From assembly GCF_020176955.2 (NCBI RefSeq), contig NZ_JAIUCZ020000005.1, positions 372,001 through 436,000 on the forward strand: DNA of 64,000 bases, read 5' to 3'. Below, piece after piece: positions 9,301 through 17,261 of the stretch (its first letter is position 1; every line of letters starts with the position of its first letter). A program made the translations under genes and the position numbers. This stretch comes from Nocardia sp. alder85J. GTDB taxonomy: Bacteria > Actinomycetota > Actinomycetes > Mycobacteriales > Mycobacteriaceae. The notes beneath the pieces were generated by a model. That model was not told where the DNA came from, ran no database searches, and saw only the letters and a program-made list of their open reading frames with translations.

Positions 9301-11060
9301 AGGCGATTCGGTGGCGGTGGGCCACCGGCCCGGCGGGCCGCGACGACGTCGACGGAGTGGTCCGCCATCGCGTCCAGCCGGTGCAGCAGCACGTCGTGCC
9401 AGTCCGCGCGCCCGGCCGCCGTGAACGCCGGTCGCAACTGTTCCACCCGGGCCCGCACCTCCTGCACCTCGGCGGAGGTGAGCGGGTGGTCCTTCCATCC
9501 GACAGCGCCGTCCGGCCCACGCCGCAGGAAGTGCTCCGCGAGCGGACCGATCACCGGGTTCGCGGATTCGGTACTCCGAGCGGCCGGGCTCTCGCCGGTC
9601 GCCCACACCGCCGCATCGGGGGCCACCAGCCGGTCCCCGGCTTCGCGATCCACAGGGTGCACCAGCGCATCGAGCATTCCCGATCGCACTCCGGCGGGGG
9701 TGTTCACCGAGCGCGCAACCGATTCCGGCCCACGGGACGATATCCCCGCAGCGTCCCCGCCGGGCGTCACCTCCGTGTACACGTGGCGGCCGACGACATG
9801 CACAGCCGGTACCTCGGCGCCCACCGCGTCACCCACCAGGGAGGTCAGGTATTCCGCGTGTGCGTGCTGCGGATCCGTGACCACCTTGTGGATCACCTCG
9901 GTGCCGCCGGGAAAGGTCAGCCGTTCGACCAGCCGAGCCGAATCAGCGGGCTTGCTCGGCTGTTCGATCACCTCGACCTCGGGGATCGCCCCCGACCTCA
10001 GCAGCGCGTCGACCCGCGCACCGAATTCACGTTGCCGGGCCGCCACATCGGTGTCGTACCCGTCCCGGGTCGCGGCCCGGCCCGCCTGATGCACCCGCAG
10101 CGAACTGAACGCCGCGCCCGCGAATCCGCCACCGAATCCGGTGATCGCCGCCTCGCGCACCTGCCGGAACAGATCACCGACGCTGTGGATGTCACCGTGG
10201 TGGATGATGAGCGAGGGCACCACGCCGACCACCCCACCGACCACCCCACCGGCGCCGCCGATGATCACCGTGCCACCGACATGTGTGACGAGCCGGCCCA
10301 GCACCGTGGTGGCCCGGCCGGACAACCCGTTCAGCACCGCCGGAGCCAACCGCCGCCCCACCTCGGCGCCAGCCACACCGCCCAGCGCACCACCGAGGAC
10401 CTGTTCGCCGAACGAGCCCACATCGAACCCCTGCTGAAGACCGTCGGCGATATTCCAGGCCTGCGCCCCCGCGCTGGTCACGGCGCTGGTGAACACACCG
10501 ATCTTGGCCGCCTGCAACGCTCCGTGCAGGGCGGCCCGGCGGGCGGCGCCGGCCGCCGCCTCCTGCCCGGTCCGGACGGCCAGGCGCTCCGCGATCTCCC
10601 GCATCGCCACCTCGGCCTCGATACGGTCGTTGAGCGCCTTCAGGCCGCCACCCTGAAAGAACAGCAGCGCGTCGTACGCGAGCTGGGCGCCCAGCACGAT
10701 GCCCGCGACGATCAGTTGGTGTTGGGTCTCCAGCGTGGAATCGGCGGTGTCGTAACACTGCTGCGCCATGCTGAAGCAGACCGCCGCCTGATCCCGCATC
10801 GACTTCACGACACTGCTGTTGCGTTGTGCGAGACCCTCCCGGGTCGCGCCGACGAGTGCCTGCTCGGCGGTCCTGCCCAGCGCCTCGTACTGATCCGCCG
10901 AGGTGTTCAGTTCCCGGCCGGTCCGGGTGTAGTGGTCCCCGTTGTCGCACATGCCGGGCACGCTGGTGCGCGGCCAGTGCCCGATGACCAGATCACGTAC
11001 GGCACCGGGTAGTTCGGCCAGCAGGTGACTCGCGTCGGCCGAGGTCTGCCCGTCCGGCAT
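6351..11060 (-). CDS. FHA-repeat polymorphic toxin with C-terminal metalloprotease domain, type VII-like
   Basis: A 1569-residue modular protein. The N-terminus (about 1-130) resembles the WXG100/CpnT-type helical domain (LLAELPGAVRDLVIGHWP). Residues about 150-320 have hydrophobic glycine-rich stretches (GGALGGVAGAEVGRRLAP). A region near 340-560 looks like a degenerate lipid-kinase-type fold. A Pro/acidic linker follows, then six FHA-like modules; the first, second and last keep SxxH and NGT motifs (SNRHAVI, NSMNGTF; GSTNGTH), the middle three are eroded. The C-terminal 190 residues hold HEFGHAADAA at about 1477 and TEAFAEAF at about 1526, an HExxH zincin with downstream Glu, similar to anthrax lethal factor-like toxin domains. 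It is divergent from a WXG100-like gene and followed by a candidate immunity gene. No secretion machinery is in the window. Confidence 0.85.
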   Translation of the reverse strand: MPDGQTSADASHLLAELPGAVRDLVIGHWPRTSVPGMCDNGDHYTRTGRELNTSADQYEALGRTAEQALVGATREGLAQRNSSVVKSMRDQAAVCFSMAQQCYDTADSTLETQHQLIVAGIVLGAQLAYDALLFFQGGGLKALNDRIEAEVAMREIAERLAVRTGQEAAAGAARRAALHGALQAAKIGVFTSAVTSAGAQAWNIADGLQQGFDVGSFGEQVLGGALGGVAGAEVGRRLAPAVLNGLSGRATTVLGRLVTHVGGTVIIGGAGGVVGGVVGVVPSLIIHHGDIHSVGDLFRQVREAAITGFGGGFAGAAFSSLRVHQAGRAATRDGYDTDVAARQREFGARVDALLRSGAIPEVEVIEQPSKPADSARLVERLTFPGGTEVIHKVVTDPQHAHAEYLTSLVGDAVGAEVPAVHVVGRHVYTEVTPGGDAAGISSRGPESVARSVNTPAGVRSGMLDALVHPVDREAGDRLVAPDAAVWATGESPAARSTESANPVIGPLAEHFLRRGPDGAVGWKDHPLTSAEVQEVRARVEQLRPAFTAAGRADWHDVLLHRLDAMADHSVDVVAARRAGGPPPPNRLVYEPVASVRNPDDAGSGGRRGASAGPVRDRPVPAEEGYPGGRASGPVSPKPVDAAAAGGPPEHAPPKSQPPEGDSPPSDPAPSDDSVRDGPPTRPLPRPEPDHGAPEEDPHAPQPEPEPSGMTMAYQHPDDGYVDVVLTGPDSLPMPLRLTPGQQYVLGRGRETFFPTTNEYVSNRHAVITVNDAGRVFIRDENSMNGTFVDGKQLAAGNWVRVYDGQSLMLSRNLEIGLSFERQVAEVRLFGDGGPSLKVSRNQRVPIGRAMVHPDAPRQNTISTVHAVLGMDASGRVYIEDVGSKNGTRVNGEKTTVGRPHYLEPGDQVRFGAYTGEAEFLPPGASREANPVRFLFRGGDGIRLTGRLEPGQWVHIGTEPGSPFAAELQGRSGVAARHAVVGLDYDGRLWIRAEHGSAGVWVNGDRVAPGQRVTIAEGDRVAFGREFAGIAHVGADAHIPPAEIRIGPWREAVYRLEPGDERRIGLSSLHNDEIVLRFGVVDGRSVPVPDPRDEVVVGRDFDGRMWIRDPVPHPSYRVRVGDDLLAAGEKRYLDDGETLTIGRLDAEVKIAGNDPLALRLTDDEHAPPLMIRPGEAIRVGRASDSPLALLLANHPAVQPHHATIYRDTFGDVWLRAELSERGTWVNNQRVDPARPVQLQPGDRLRFADWAGAALFDRGGREMVAQPAIDVRLNSPRGDTPLQLVPGGEPVTLGRSRDALLPTGVANGDELSRRHVTIGAYPSGRIWIRDEGSTNGTHVNGRPIDPHVPVILKPGDHVQLSSDGGYEFTVAYPSAEGDLFLNMMDNTPETVKMVGDLAVVPHRVYARVSEHMNAVPGGGIVIGNRPMLDLPGTESLQGTPYGRKPGTSWNTVRGVYMGGPRRIVINSGGRGGSANVVWHEFGHAADAAYGTGGRWYSDGPEWSALHADILRTLGQHPRWNDYYNKPTEAFAEAFTAWVRGGTTDVRYLRDFALGDNRLADALKDHFDRLFG

Positions 11061-11199
11061 ATGTCACCCGCCCGAAGTCGCTCACCATGGAAAACCGTCC
11101 GCTTCCATGATCAGCCGACCCGGCGACTTCTCAGTGCTGGGAACTGTCGCACGCTTGCATCGGCGCCGGGCAACAATTATCCGGACGAGAGGGCAGCCG

Positions 11200-12924
11200 A
11201 TGGGTGAACAGTTCTCCGCGGATCTGGATGTGCTCCGCGACCAGGCACTCGGATTCGACCGGGTCGGGGCGGAGGTGGCCGCGTCCGTGCAGCGATTGCT
11301 CACCAGCCTGTCGGCCGCCGGCGCCCCGTGGGGCGACGACGACGGCGGCAAGGCCTTCGCCGCCAGCTATCTGCCCGAATTCCAGCAGGTCCGAACGGAT
11401 TTGAACACCCTCGCGCAGATCGCGCAGCAGACCGGAGCGGACCTGCGCCGGCTCGCGGACAACTTCGAGAACCAGGATCTGGTCAATCGGCAGACGATCG
11501 GCAGTCAGGCGACCACACCACGGCAGATCCTGCGATCGCCGAGCGGCGCCGTGCCGAACTCTGCCGGGAACAGTCCGGTGACAACGACATCCGCGCCGCC
11601 CGCAGCCATATCGACGCCGACATCAGAGACGAACCCGACGCAGACGCCCGGAACCGGGTACCGCGGCACAGCGATGGGTGGACAGCAGAACGCGTCGTCC
11701 GCGGCAGACCCCGCCGCCGGCGCATCCGGTTCGACGGCGCCGGGCACCGGGGGACCCGGATCCGGGCAGCCCGGATCCGAACAGCCGGGTTCCGGGCCGG
11801 ATTCCACTTCGCCGCAGGCCGGCGCGGACGGCGCCGACACCGGCCCCACGGACAGCGAGGCTGCGGCAGGTATCGACCCCGGCGGCGTCACGTCGGCGGC
11901 GGATCGCCCGGCGCCCGGCACCTCGGCGACCGAACCGGTCTCGCGCACACCGCGGTCCGCCACGAGGGCGGATGCCACCGCGGGCGGATCGGCGGCGGGC
12001 AACGCCCCGGAGCACGAGCAACGGTCCCCCGGTTCCAGCCCGCGCGGCCCCGGCAGGTCCGCCGCGCGCCCGGCCGGCCGGTCCGATCGACCCGAACGAC
12101 AGGTGTCGCAGTCGTCCTCGGCCCGCCCCGGCGAGTCCCTCGCGGCCCGCCTCGCCCGCGAGCTCGCCGAACGACACGGCGTGGACGCGTTCGGATTCGA
12201 GACGCCCGGTGTGGCCGACGACGTCCTGATCGAACTCGCCGCGGCGGTCGACGACGTGCTGTCGCGGTATCCGGCGATCAGCCTCGCGGCTGTCGGCATC
12301 GATGATCTGCCCGACGGCGAGAACACTCGGCTGCACTGGGATTCGGAGTCCCCGGCCGATCCCGCGGACCTCCGCGCGCGGGTGTTCGCCGATACCCCGG
12401 CGCAGCCCGCGACGCCCGGCCCGGCGCCGGCCCGCCTCACCGTCGCGACGCACGCGGCCACCGATCCGGAGCGACTGCGGGAGGAGACCGCAATCGCCGA
12501 GCGCGCGGGTCTGCTCGCCCCGGGATGTGCACGGCGACCGGTGTATTCGTCGATCGTGCGCGAGCTGGGCACCGCGCTCGATCTGGCCGGCGGGTTCCGG
12601 GCCCGCACCACCGCGTCGCGGCAACTGCTCACGGCCTGCCTGCCCGGCCTGTCGCCCGCCGACCGGGAGTCGTTGCGCCGCACTGTGTCCGGCTTCCGGG
12701 AATGGCGATCACAGCTGCGCGGCCGGAGTTTCCCGAACGGCCGGTTCGATCCCGCGACGGCGCTACCGGAGGCGTTCACCGACGTGGTACTCAACGGGCC
12801 GCTGGCCGCACCGCCGGCCGTGGTGCTCCACGATCACCTCGTCGAGGCCGCGGATTCGATGGGGCACCACCGGCAGCGGTTGCCGGGCGATCGGGGTGTT
12901 GGCCGAGCCGGGCTGCCGGAGTAG
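11200..12924 (+). CDS. WXG100-like protein with inactivated zincin-like C-terminal domain
   Basis: A 574-residue protein. Residues 1-95 form a helical hairpin of WXG100/ESX type, with APWGDDDGGKAFAASYLPEF at the turn. Residues about 105-340 are a Pro/Ser/Thr/Gly-rich linker. The C-terminal domain (about 345-560) follows the layout of actinobacterial zincin-like domains: AFGFETPGVADD, then RPVYSSIVRELGTALDLAGG at 447-466, and ALPEAFTDVVLNG. The place of HExxH reads RELGT (454-458), so zinc binding is lost. ATG at 11200 follows GAGAGGG; the upstream in-frame extension is not used. It is divergent from the FHA toxin gene with 139 bases between. Probably a secretion partner or substrate of a type VII system encoded elsewhere. 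Confidence 0.8.
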   Translation: MGEQFSADLDVLRDQALGFDRVGAEVAASVQRLLTSLSAAGAPWGDDDGGKAFAASYLPEFQQVRTDLNTLAQIAQQTGADLRRLADNFENQDLVNRQTIGSQATTPRQILRSPSGAVPNSAGNSPVTTTSAPPAAISTPTSETNPTQTPGTGYRGTAMGGQQNASSAADPAAGASGSTAPGTGGPGSGQPGSEQPGSGPDSTSPQAGADGADTGPTDSEAAAGIDPGGVTSAADRPAPGTSATEPVSRTPRSATRADATAGGSAAGNAPEHEQRSPGSSPRGPGRSAARPAGRSDRPERQVSQSSSARPGESLAARLARELAERHGVDAFGFETPGVADDVLIELAAAVDDVLSRYPAISLAAVGIDDLPDGENTRLHWDSESPADPADLRARVFADTPAQPATPGPAPARLTVATHAATDPERLREETAIAERAGLLAPGCARRPVYSSIVRELGTALDLAGGFRARTTASRQLLTACLPGLSPADRESLRRTVSGFREWRSQLRGRSFPNGRFDPATALPEAFTDVVLNGPLAAPPAVVLHDHLVEAADSMGHHRQRLPGDRGVGRAGLPE

Positions 12925-12990
12925 GCTCCGATTTCGAACCATCCGGTTCGTTGCGTCATGGGGCGCACGGTGGTGCGGCGAGGAGTCGAC

Positions 12991-13803
12991 ATGTCCGGCA
13001 AGACCATTCTGATCACCGGGTCCACCGATGGGCTGGGGCGGCACCTGGCGGTGCGGCTGGGTGGGGCGGGGGCCCGGGTGCTGGTGCACGGGCGCGATCG
13101 GGACCGGGCCGAGGGGGTGCGGGCCGAGATCCTGGCCGCCGGTGGCCCGGAACCGGAAGTGCTGCTGGCCGATCTGGCGGCGCTGCGGGAGGTCGACGGG
13201 CTCGCCGAACAGGTTCGCGGGGTCACCGACCGGCTCGACGTGCTGATCAACAATGCCGGTGTCGGCTTCGGGGCGCCCGGCTCGGAGCGGGAGTTCGGCG
13301 CCGACGGATACGAATTGCGTTTCGCCGTCAACTATCTCGCGGGCGCGCGGCTCACCCGGCAGTTGGTGCCGCTGCTGCTCGCGGCGGCCCCGGCCCGGGT
13401 GGTCAACGTGGCCTCGATCGGTCAGCAACCGCTGGACCTCGACGATCTGAACTTCGAGCACGGCTACACCGGTGCCGCCGCCTATATGCGCAGCAAACTC
13501 GCGCAGATCATGTTCACCTTCGATCTCGCCGAGGAGCTCGGCCCGGCCGGGGTCACGGTCACCGCGCTGCACCCGGCCACCTATATGGACACCACGATGG
13601 TTCGCGAGTTCGGCGGCTCGCCGCTGAGTACCGTCGAACAGGGCGGCGATGCGGTGGCCCGGTTGCTCGTCGAGGACGTGCCGAACGGCGGGTACTTCAA
13701 CGGCCGGAAATCGGCCCGCGCCGACGAGCAGGCCTACGATCCCGAGGCCCGCTCGGCCCTGCGGGCTCGCACCGCGGACCTGATCGCCTCGGCGCTGCAC
13801 TGA
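12991..13803 (+). CDS. Short-chain dehydrogenase/reductase
   Basis: A 270-residue SDR. The Rossmann glycine motif TGSTDGLG lies at the N-terminus (about 8-15), NNAG near 89, and the catalytic YMRSK near 170 with Ser before it in VASIG. The region after the active site carries LHPATYMDT. Start ATG at 12991 follows GAGGAG; an upstream GTG-type extension at 12958 is less likely. It is similar to retinol dehydrogenase-like or protochlorophyllide reductase-like SDRs; the substrate is not evident. No tight operon partner. Confidence 0.92.
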   Translation: MSGKTILITGSTDGLGRHLAVRLGGAGARVLVHGRDRDRAEGVRAEILAAGGPEPEVLLADLAALREVDGLAEQVRGVTDRLDVLINNAGVGFGAPGSEREFGADGYELRFAVNYLAGARLTRQLVPLLLAAAPARVVNVASIGQQPLDLDDLNFEHGYTGAAAYMRSKLAQIMFTFDLAEELGPAGVTVTALHPATYMDTTMVREFGGSPLSTVEQGGDAVARLLVEDVPNGGYFNGRKSARADEQAYDPEARSALRARTADLIASALH

Positions 13804-13967
13804 CGCGTGCCGCCTGCCGGAACGACTTCTGGCAGGCTATGCCAATAATTTTTCGCTGAGACCCTTGTCACAGTAGGGGGCCATCTGGTTTTCTCATGGC
13901 GACGGTAACCCACCGCACCGGCGTTACTCCGCGGCGGCCACCGCTGCCCGACCAGAAGGAAAGTTCC

Positions 13968-14546
13968 ATGCTCCGCGAATCCGCCCTCGGCACTCGTCCG
14001 CACCCTCGGTCCCGGGCCGTCGCCGCAGCCCGCGAACATCGGCGGCGGTACCAACTGGTCGCGCTGGCGCCGACGGTGGCCGATGTGGTCCGGTACGCCG
14101 GGGGCTGGCTGTTCGATCGGGTCACCTCCGGGTGGGAGGTGACGGCGATCGTGGCCGAACATTCCGACACCCGGCCGCTGGACATCCTCGGCGTGCGGGT
14201 CGTCGATCTGGAGTCCGCGTTCGCGTCGCGGGTGCGCGGCCCGATGCCGAACGCGCTCGCCGTCGACACGGAACTGTTCGCCGCCGACGACCGGGTACGC
14301 AGCGGTCTGCTCGACCTCTTCGATCACGAGTTGATCGACCAGGTGACGTTCTGGGGCGACCGCCCGCTCGACGATTTCGGGGGGCGGTTCGACGCGGTCC
14401 AGCATCGGGCCAGCCGCGCCGCCCAGGTGTTCAAGGCGCGGGCGCTGTCGGTGGCCGGGCACCCCGCGCCGGTGGGCGCCGAGACGTTCCGCTGCTGTGA
14501 GATCCAGCCGGGCGCCGACGGCTACCGGGATCTGCTGCCGGCCTGA
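13968..14546 (+). CDS. Conserved hypothetical protein
   Basis: A 192-residue protein of unrecognised function. The N-terminal 20 residues are basic, then LVALAPTVADVVRYAGGWLFDRVTSGWEVT and VVDLESAFASR follow, and HELIDQVTFWGD lies in the middle. No signal peptide or membrane segment. The start at 13968 is supported by AAGGAAA upstream. The last 25 bases overlap the 3' end of the convergent, frameshifted MFS gene. Codon use is like that of its neighbours, so it is probably a real gene. Confidence 0.75.
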   Translation: MLRESALGTRPHPRSRAVAAAREHRRRYQLVALAPTVADVVRYAGGWLFDRVTSGWEVTAIVAEHSDTRPLDILGVRVVDLESAFASRVRGPMPNALAVDTELFAADDRVRSGLLDLFDHELIDQVTFWGDRPLDDFGGRFDAVQHRASRAAQVFKARALSVAGHPAPVGAETFRCCEIQPGADGYRDLLPA

Positions 14547-15749
14547 ATCGGCTCGCCGGAGACGGCGGTCCGCGCGGCTCGGCCGCCGACCAGCGCGAGG
14601 GCGACGACGACGGCACCGAAGACGGTGGTGGCGGCCGGGAGGCCGAGGGCATCGCCGAGGTAGCCCGCGGTGACCGGCAGCAGCCCGGCGGGCAGGTAGC
14701 CACCCACGTTCAGGGCCGCATTGGCCTCGGCCAGGCGCTCGGCGGGGACGGTGGCGTTGAGCAGGGACAGCCCCGCCCAGCTGCCCGAGCCCCTGCCCGG
14801 CCCCGGCGAGCAGGGCGGCGGCGAGCAACCACGGCACCGCCTCGGCACGGACCGCCACGACCAGGGTGGCCATGCTCGCGATCGAGGCCAGGGCCGAGGT
14901 GGTCATGATCGCCCGGCGGCTGCGGTCGCGGACCGCGAACTGCACCGCGGTAGCGGCCAGGAACATACCGAATGCCATGGCACCCGCGGGAATTCGGCTC
15001 GTCACGCCCAGCAGGCCGGTCAGCAGGGCGGGGCCGAGCGAGAGTACGAACGAGGTCGCGGTGATACCCGGGGCGAACACCCCGATGCCGAGGGCCAGGG
15101 CGCGCCCGCGCCCGGCCGGTACCCGCGGGATGCGGACCCAGGCGTCGCTGCGGGTAATTGCGTTGCGGGGCAAGGGGATTCGGACGACTGCGACGATCGC
15201 GGTCAGCAGTAGCGCCGCCTCCAGCACGAACACCGTGACGGTCGGGGCGGGCAGCGTCTCCGACACGATGCCGGACAGCAGCGGGCCGACCCCGGCGCCG
15301 AAGACCATGGCGCAGGAGGCGAGCAGCGCCGCCGCCGGTTTCCGGTGCGAGCCCGCGACATCGGTGACGGCCGCCATCGCGGCCGAGACCGCGGCCCCGA
15401 CCGCGATGCCGGTGCACACCCGGGCGGCGATCAGCGCGGCCACGCCGGTGGCGGTCGCGAAGATCACACAGGCGAGCACCGCGAGCCCCAACGCCGGCAG
15501 CAGCACCGGCTTGCGGCCCCAGCGGTCGGAGGCGACCCCGGACACCAGCAGCGAACCCAGCAGGCCCGCGATGTAGCAGGCGAAGATCACCGTCAGCGTG
15601 CCCTTGGAGAAGCCGATCCGGTGCTGCCACAACACATACAGTGGGGTCGCCGCGTTGGACAGCACGAAGACCGCCGTCACCGGCCAGGCCGCGAGCCACA
15701 TCCACCGCACCGGGACCGCTTCGGCCACCGTCGTTCCGGTCGCTGTCAC
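14522..15749 (-). pseudogene. MFS transporter disrupted by a frameshift
   Basis: A major facilitator superfamily drug-efflux-like protein of about 408 residues and 12 membrane segments. The first 10 segments are intact from ATG 15749, including the loop motif SGVASDRWGRKP. After LLAGAGQGLGQL the frame breaks near 14775-14780: one extra G in the run CTGGGCGGGG shifts out of frame. The rest (AGLSLLNATVPAERLAEANA through the last two membrane segments, ending at 14522) continues in another frame. Removing one G restores a normal full-length protein. Either the gene is dead, or the base is a sequencing error in a G-rich run. It is divergent from an ArsR gene, with shared operators between them. 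Confidence 0.8.
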
Positions 15750-15764
15750 GACCGCTCCCTTCGT

Positions 15765-15831
15765 AGTACGAATATATTCGAACCAGTACGAATTTTCTCG
15801 AACCTAGCAGTAGTACGATGGGAGTCGTACT
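15765..15831. promoter_or_regulatory. Repeated operators between MFS and ArsR genes
   Basis: Two tandem 20-base copies lie side by side: agtacgaatatattcgaacc at 15765-15784 and agtacgaattttctcgaacc at 15785-15804. The first contains the perfect palindrome CGAATATATTCG (15769-15780). A third element, AGTACGA-N6-TCGTACT at 15812-15831, is an inverted repeat with the same AGTACGA arm. All lie in the 103-base gap between the divergent genes and are the likely binding sites of the ArsR-type protein. Confidence 0.7.
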
Positions 15832-15852
15832 TACTGTGATCGGAGGAACACC

Positions 15853-16230
15853 ATGCCGTCGACAGCCGCTCACCGGTTCGCGGCGCATCCGCGACCGGTC
15901 GATCTGCCCGACCCGCTCCCCGAACCGGCCCCGGACGATCTGCGCCTGGAGGCCGCGCTCGGCGCACTGAGCGAACCGTTGCGGCTCTACATCGTGCGCG
16001 AATTGCTGTTGCACTCCGAGGAATTCGACCACCCCTGCGGCTGGTTCGGCATCGACCGGCCGAAATCCTCACTCACCCATCACTTCAAGGCGCTGCGCGA
16101 GGCGGGGCTGATCCGGCAGCGGCAGTACGGCCTGGAGCGGCGCAGCCACGTCCGCATCGAGGATCTCGACACCCGCTTCCCCGGACTGCTCGATCTCGTC
16201 GCGGAATGGTCGCCGACCACGACCGGCTGA
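15853..16230 (+). CDS. ArsR-family (winged helix) transcriptional regulator
   Basis: A 125-residue winged-helix repressor. The core runs ALGALSEPLRLYIVRELLLH, then the recognition helix PKSSLTHHFKALREAGLIRQ and a wing QYGLERRSHVRIEDL. One Cys (HPCGW) precedes the recognition helix; the metal-binding ELCVCDL motif of ArsR/SmtB is absent, so it probably responds to an organic ligand. ATG at 15853 follows GGAGGAA. It is divergent from the MFS efflux gene and the repeated operators between them imply repression of both. Confidence 0.92.
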   Translation: MPSTAAHRFAAHPRPVDLPDPLPEPAPDDLRLEAALGALSEPLRLYIVRELLLHSEEFDHPCGWFGIDRPKSSLTHHFKALREAGLIRQRQYGLERRSHVRIEDLDTRFPGLLDLVAEWSPTTTG

Positions 16231-16282
16231 TCCCGGCGTACCCGCGGTACGGCCCAGACCGCGGCGGTGCGAGCATGGGACG

Positions 16283-17254
16283 GTGAGCGCATCGACCGGA
16301 GCCGCGCCACCGGAACCCGCCGAGCTGGAGGCCCTGCGGATCCCGCTGACCGGCTACTGCTACCGCCTGCTCGGCTGCGCCGCCGATACCGAGGACGCGG
16401 TACAGGAGACCCTGATTCGCGCCCACCTGCGCCGGCACACCTTCGATCCGCAACGGGCCCGGTTGTCGACCTGGCTGCACGCCATCGCCACCAATATCTG
16501 CCTGGACCTGCTGCGCGCCCGCGAGCGCCGCATGCTGACCTGGGACGGCCCGGTGTCCGCCGGTTTCGATCCGAACTCGGCGCTGCCCGCCGACCGATGG
16601 GTGGCGCCCATGCCCGATGCCGCGCTGCTCGCCGCGCGGGATCCGGCGGACGTGGTGGCGCAGCGGGAATCGGTGCGACTGGCCTTCGTCGCGGCGCTCC
16701 AGCACCTGCCGCCGCGGCAGCGGGCGGTGCTGGTGCTGCGCGAGGTGCTGGCGTTCACCGCGAGCGAGACCGCGGACATGCTCGGGACCGGGACCGCCGC
16801 GGTGAACAGCGCCCTGCAACGGGCCCGCGCCACCCTCGCCGCCGTCCACGCCACACCCACCAGCGCCCTCGATCCGGCCGATCCGCGCGATCGCGACCTG
16901 ATCGAGCGCTATGTGACCGCGTTCGAGGCACACGACGTCGCGACCCTGGCGACCCTGCTGTGCGCCGACGCCGAATCGGGGATGCCACCGTTCGCGTGGC
17001 GGCTGTCCGGGCGCGAGGCGATCGTGGCGGCGTTCGCCGCCACCGACGCCTGCGTGGGCGACCGGCTGATCCAGGTCGCGATGAACGGCTCGATCGGCTT
17101 CGGCCAGTACCGTCGCGACACCGCGGGCGTACCGCGGCCGTTCGCGCTGCTGGCGGTAGCGGCCAGGGACGGTCGGATCGCGCAGCAGATCACCTTCCTC
17201 GGCAGCACCGACCGGTTCGCCGCCTTCGGCCTGCCCCCAGCGCTGCCGAAGTAG
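16283..17254 (+). CDS. ECF sigma factor with C-terminal SnoaL-like domain
   Basis: A 323-residue extracytoplasmic-function sigma factor. Region 2 is seen in YCYRLLGCAADTEDAVQETL and LSTWLHAIATNICLDLLRAR; region 4 in LPPRQRAVLVLREVLAFTAS and AVNSALQRARATL. The last 120 residues (DRDLIERYVTAFEAHDVATL onward) form an NTF2/SnoaL-like domain, the arrangement of SigG/SigJ-type and related ECF groups in which this tail regulates the sigma factor. No anti-sigma gene is adjacent, which agrees with that type. GTG start at 16283. Confidence 0.92.
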   Translation: MSASTGAAPPEPAELEALRIPLTGYCYRLLGCAADTEDAVQETLIRAHLRRHTFDPQRARLSTWLHAIATNICLDLLRARERRMLTWDGPVSAGFDPNSALPADRWVAPMPDAALLAARDPADVVAQRESVRLAFVAALQHLPPRQRAVLVLREVLAFTASETADMLGTGTAAVNSALQRARATLAAVHATPTSALDPADPRDRDLIERYVTAFEAHDVATLATLLCADAESGMPPFAWRLSGREAIVAAFAATDACVGDRLIQVAMNGSIGFGQYRRDTAGVPRPFALLAVAARDGRIAQQITFLGSTDRFAAFGLPPALPK

Positions 17255-17261
17255 GCGGGGC

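Noticed and set aside
7950..11012. A long open frame of about 1020 codons on the plus strand inside the FHA toxin gene
   Set aside because: It is antisense to a gene with clear domains; the translation is rich in Arg, His, Gly and Pro without any domain, as expected for the opposite strand of GC-rich coding DNA.
14770..14790. Programmed ribosomal frameshift in the MFS gene
   Set aside because: The shifted run shows no known slippery heptamer with a following structure, and removing one G restores a normal gene, so mutation or sequencing error is simpler.
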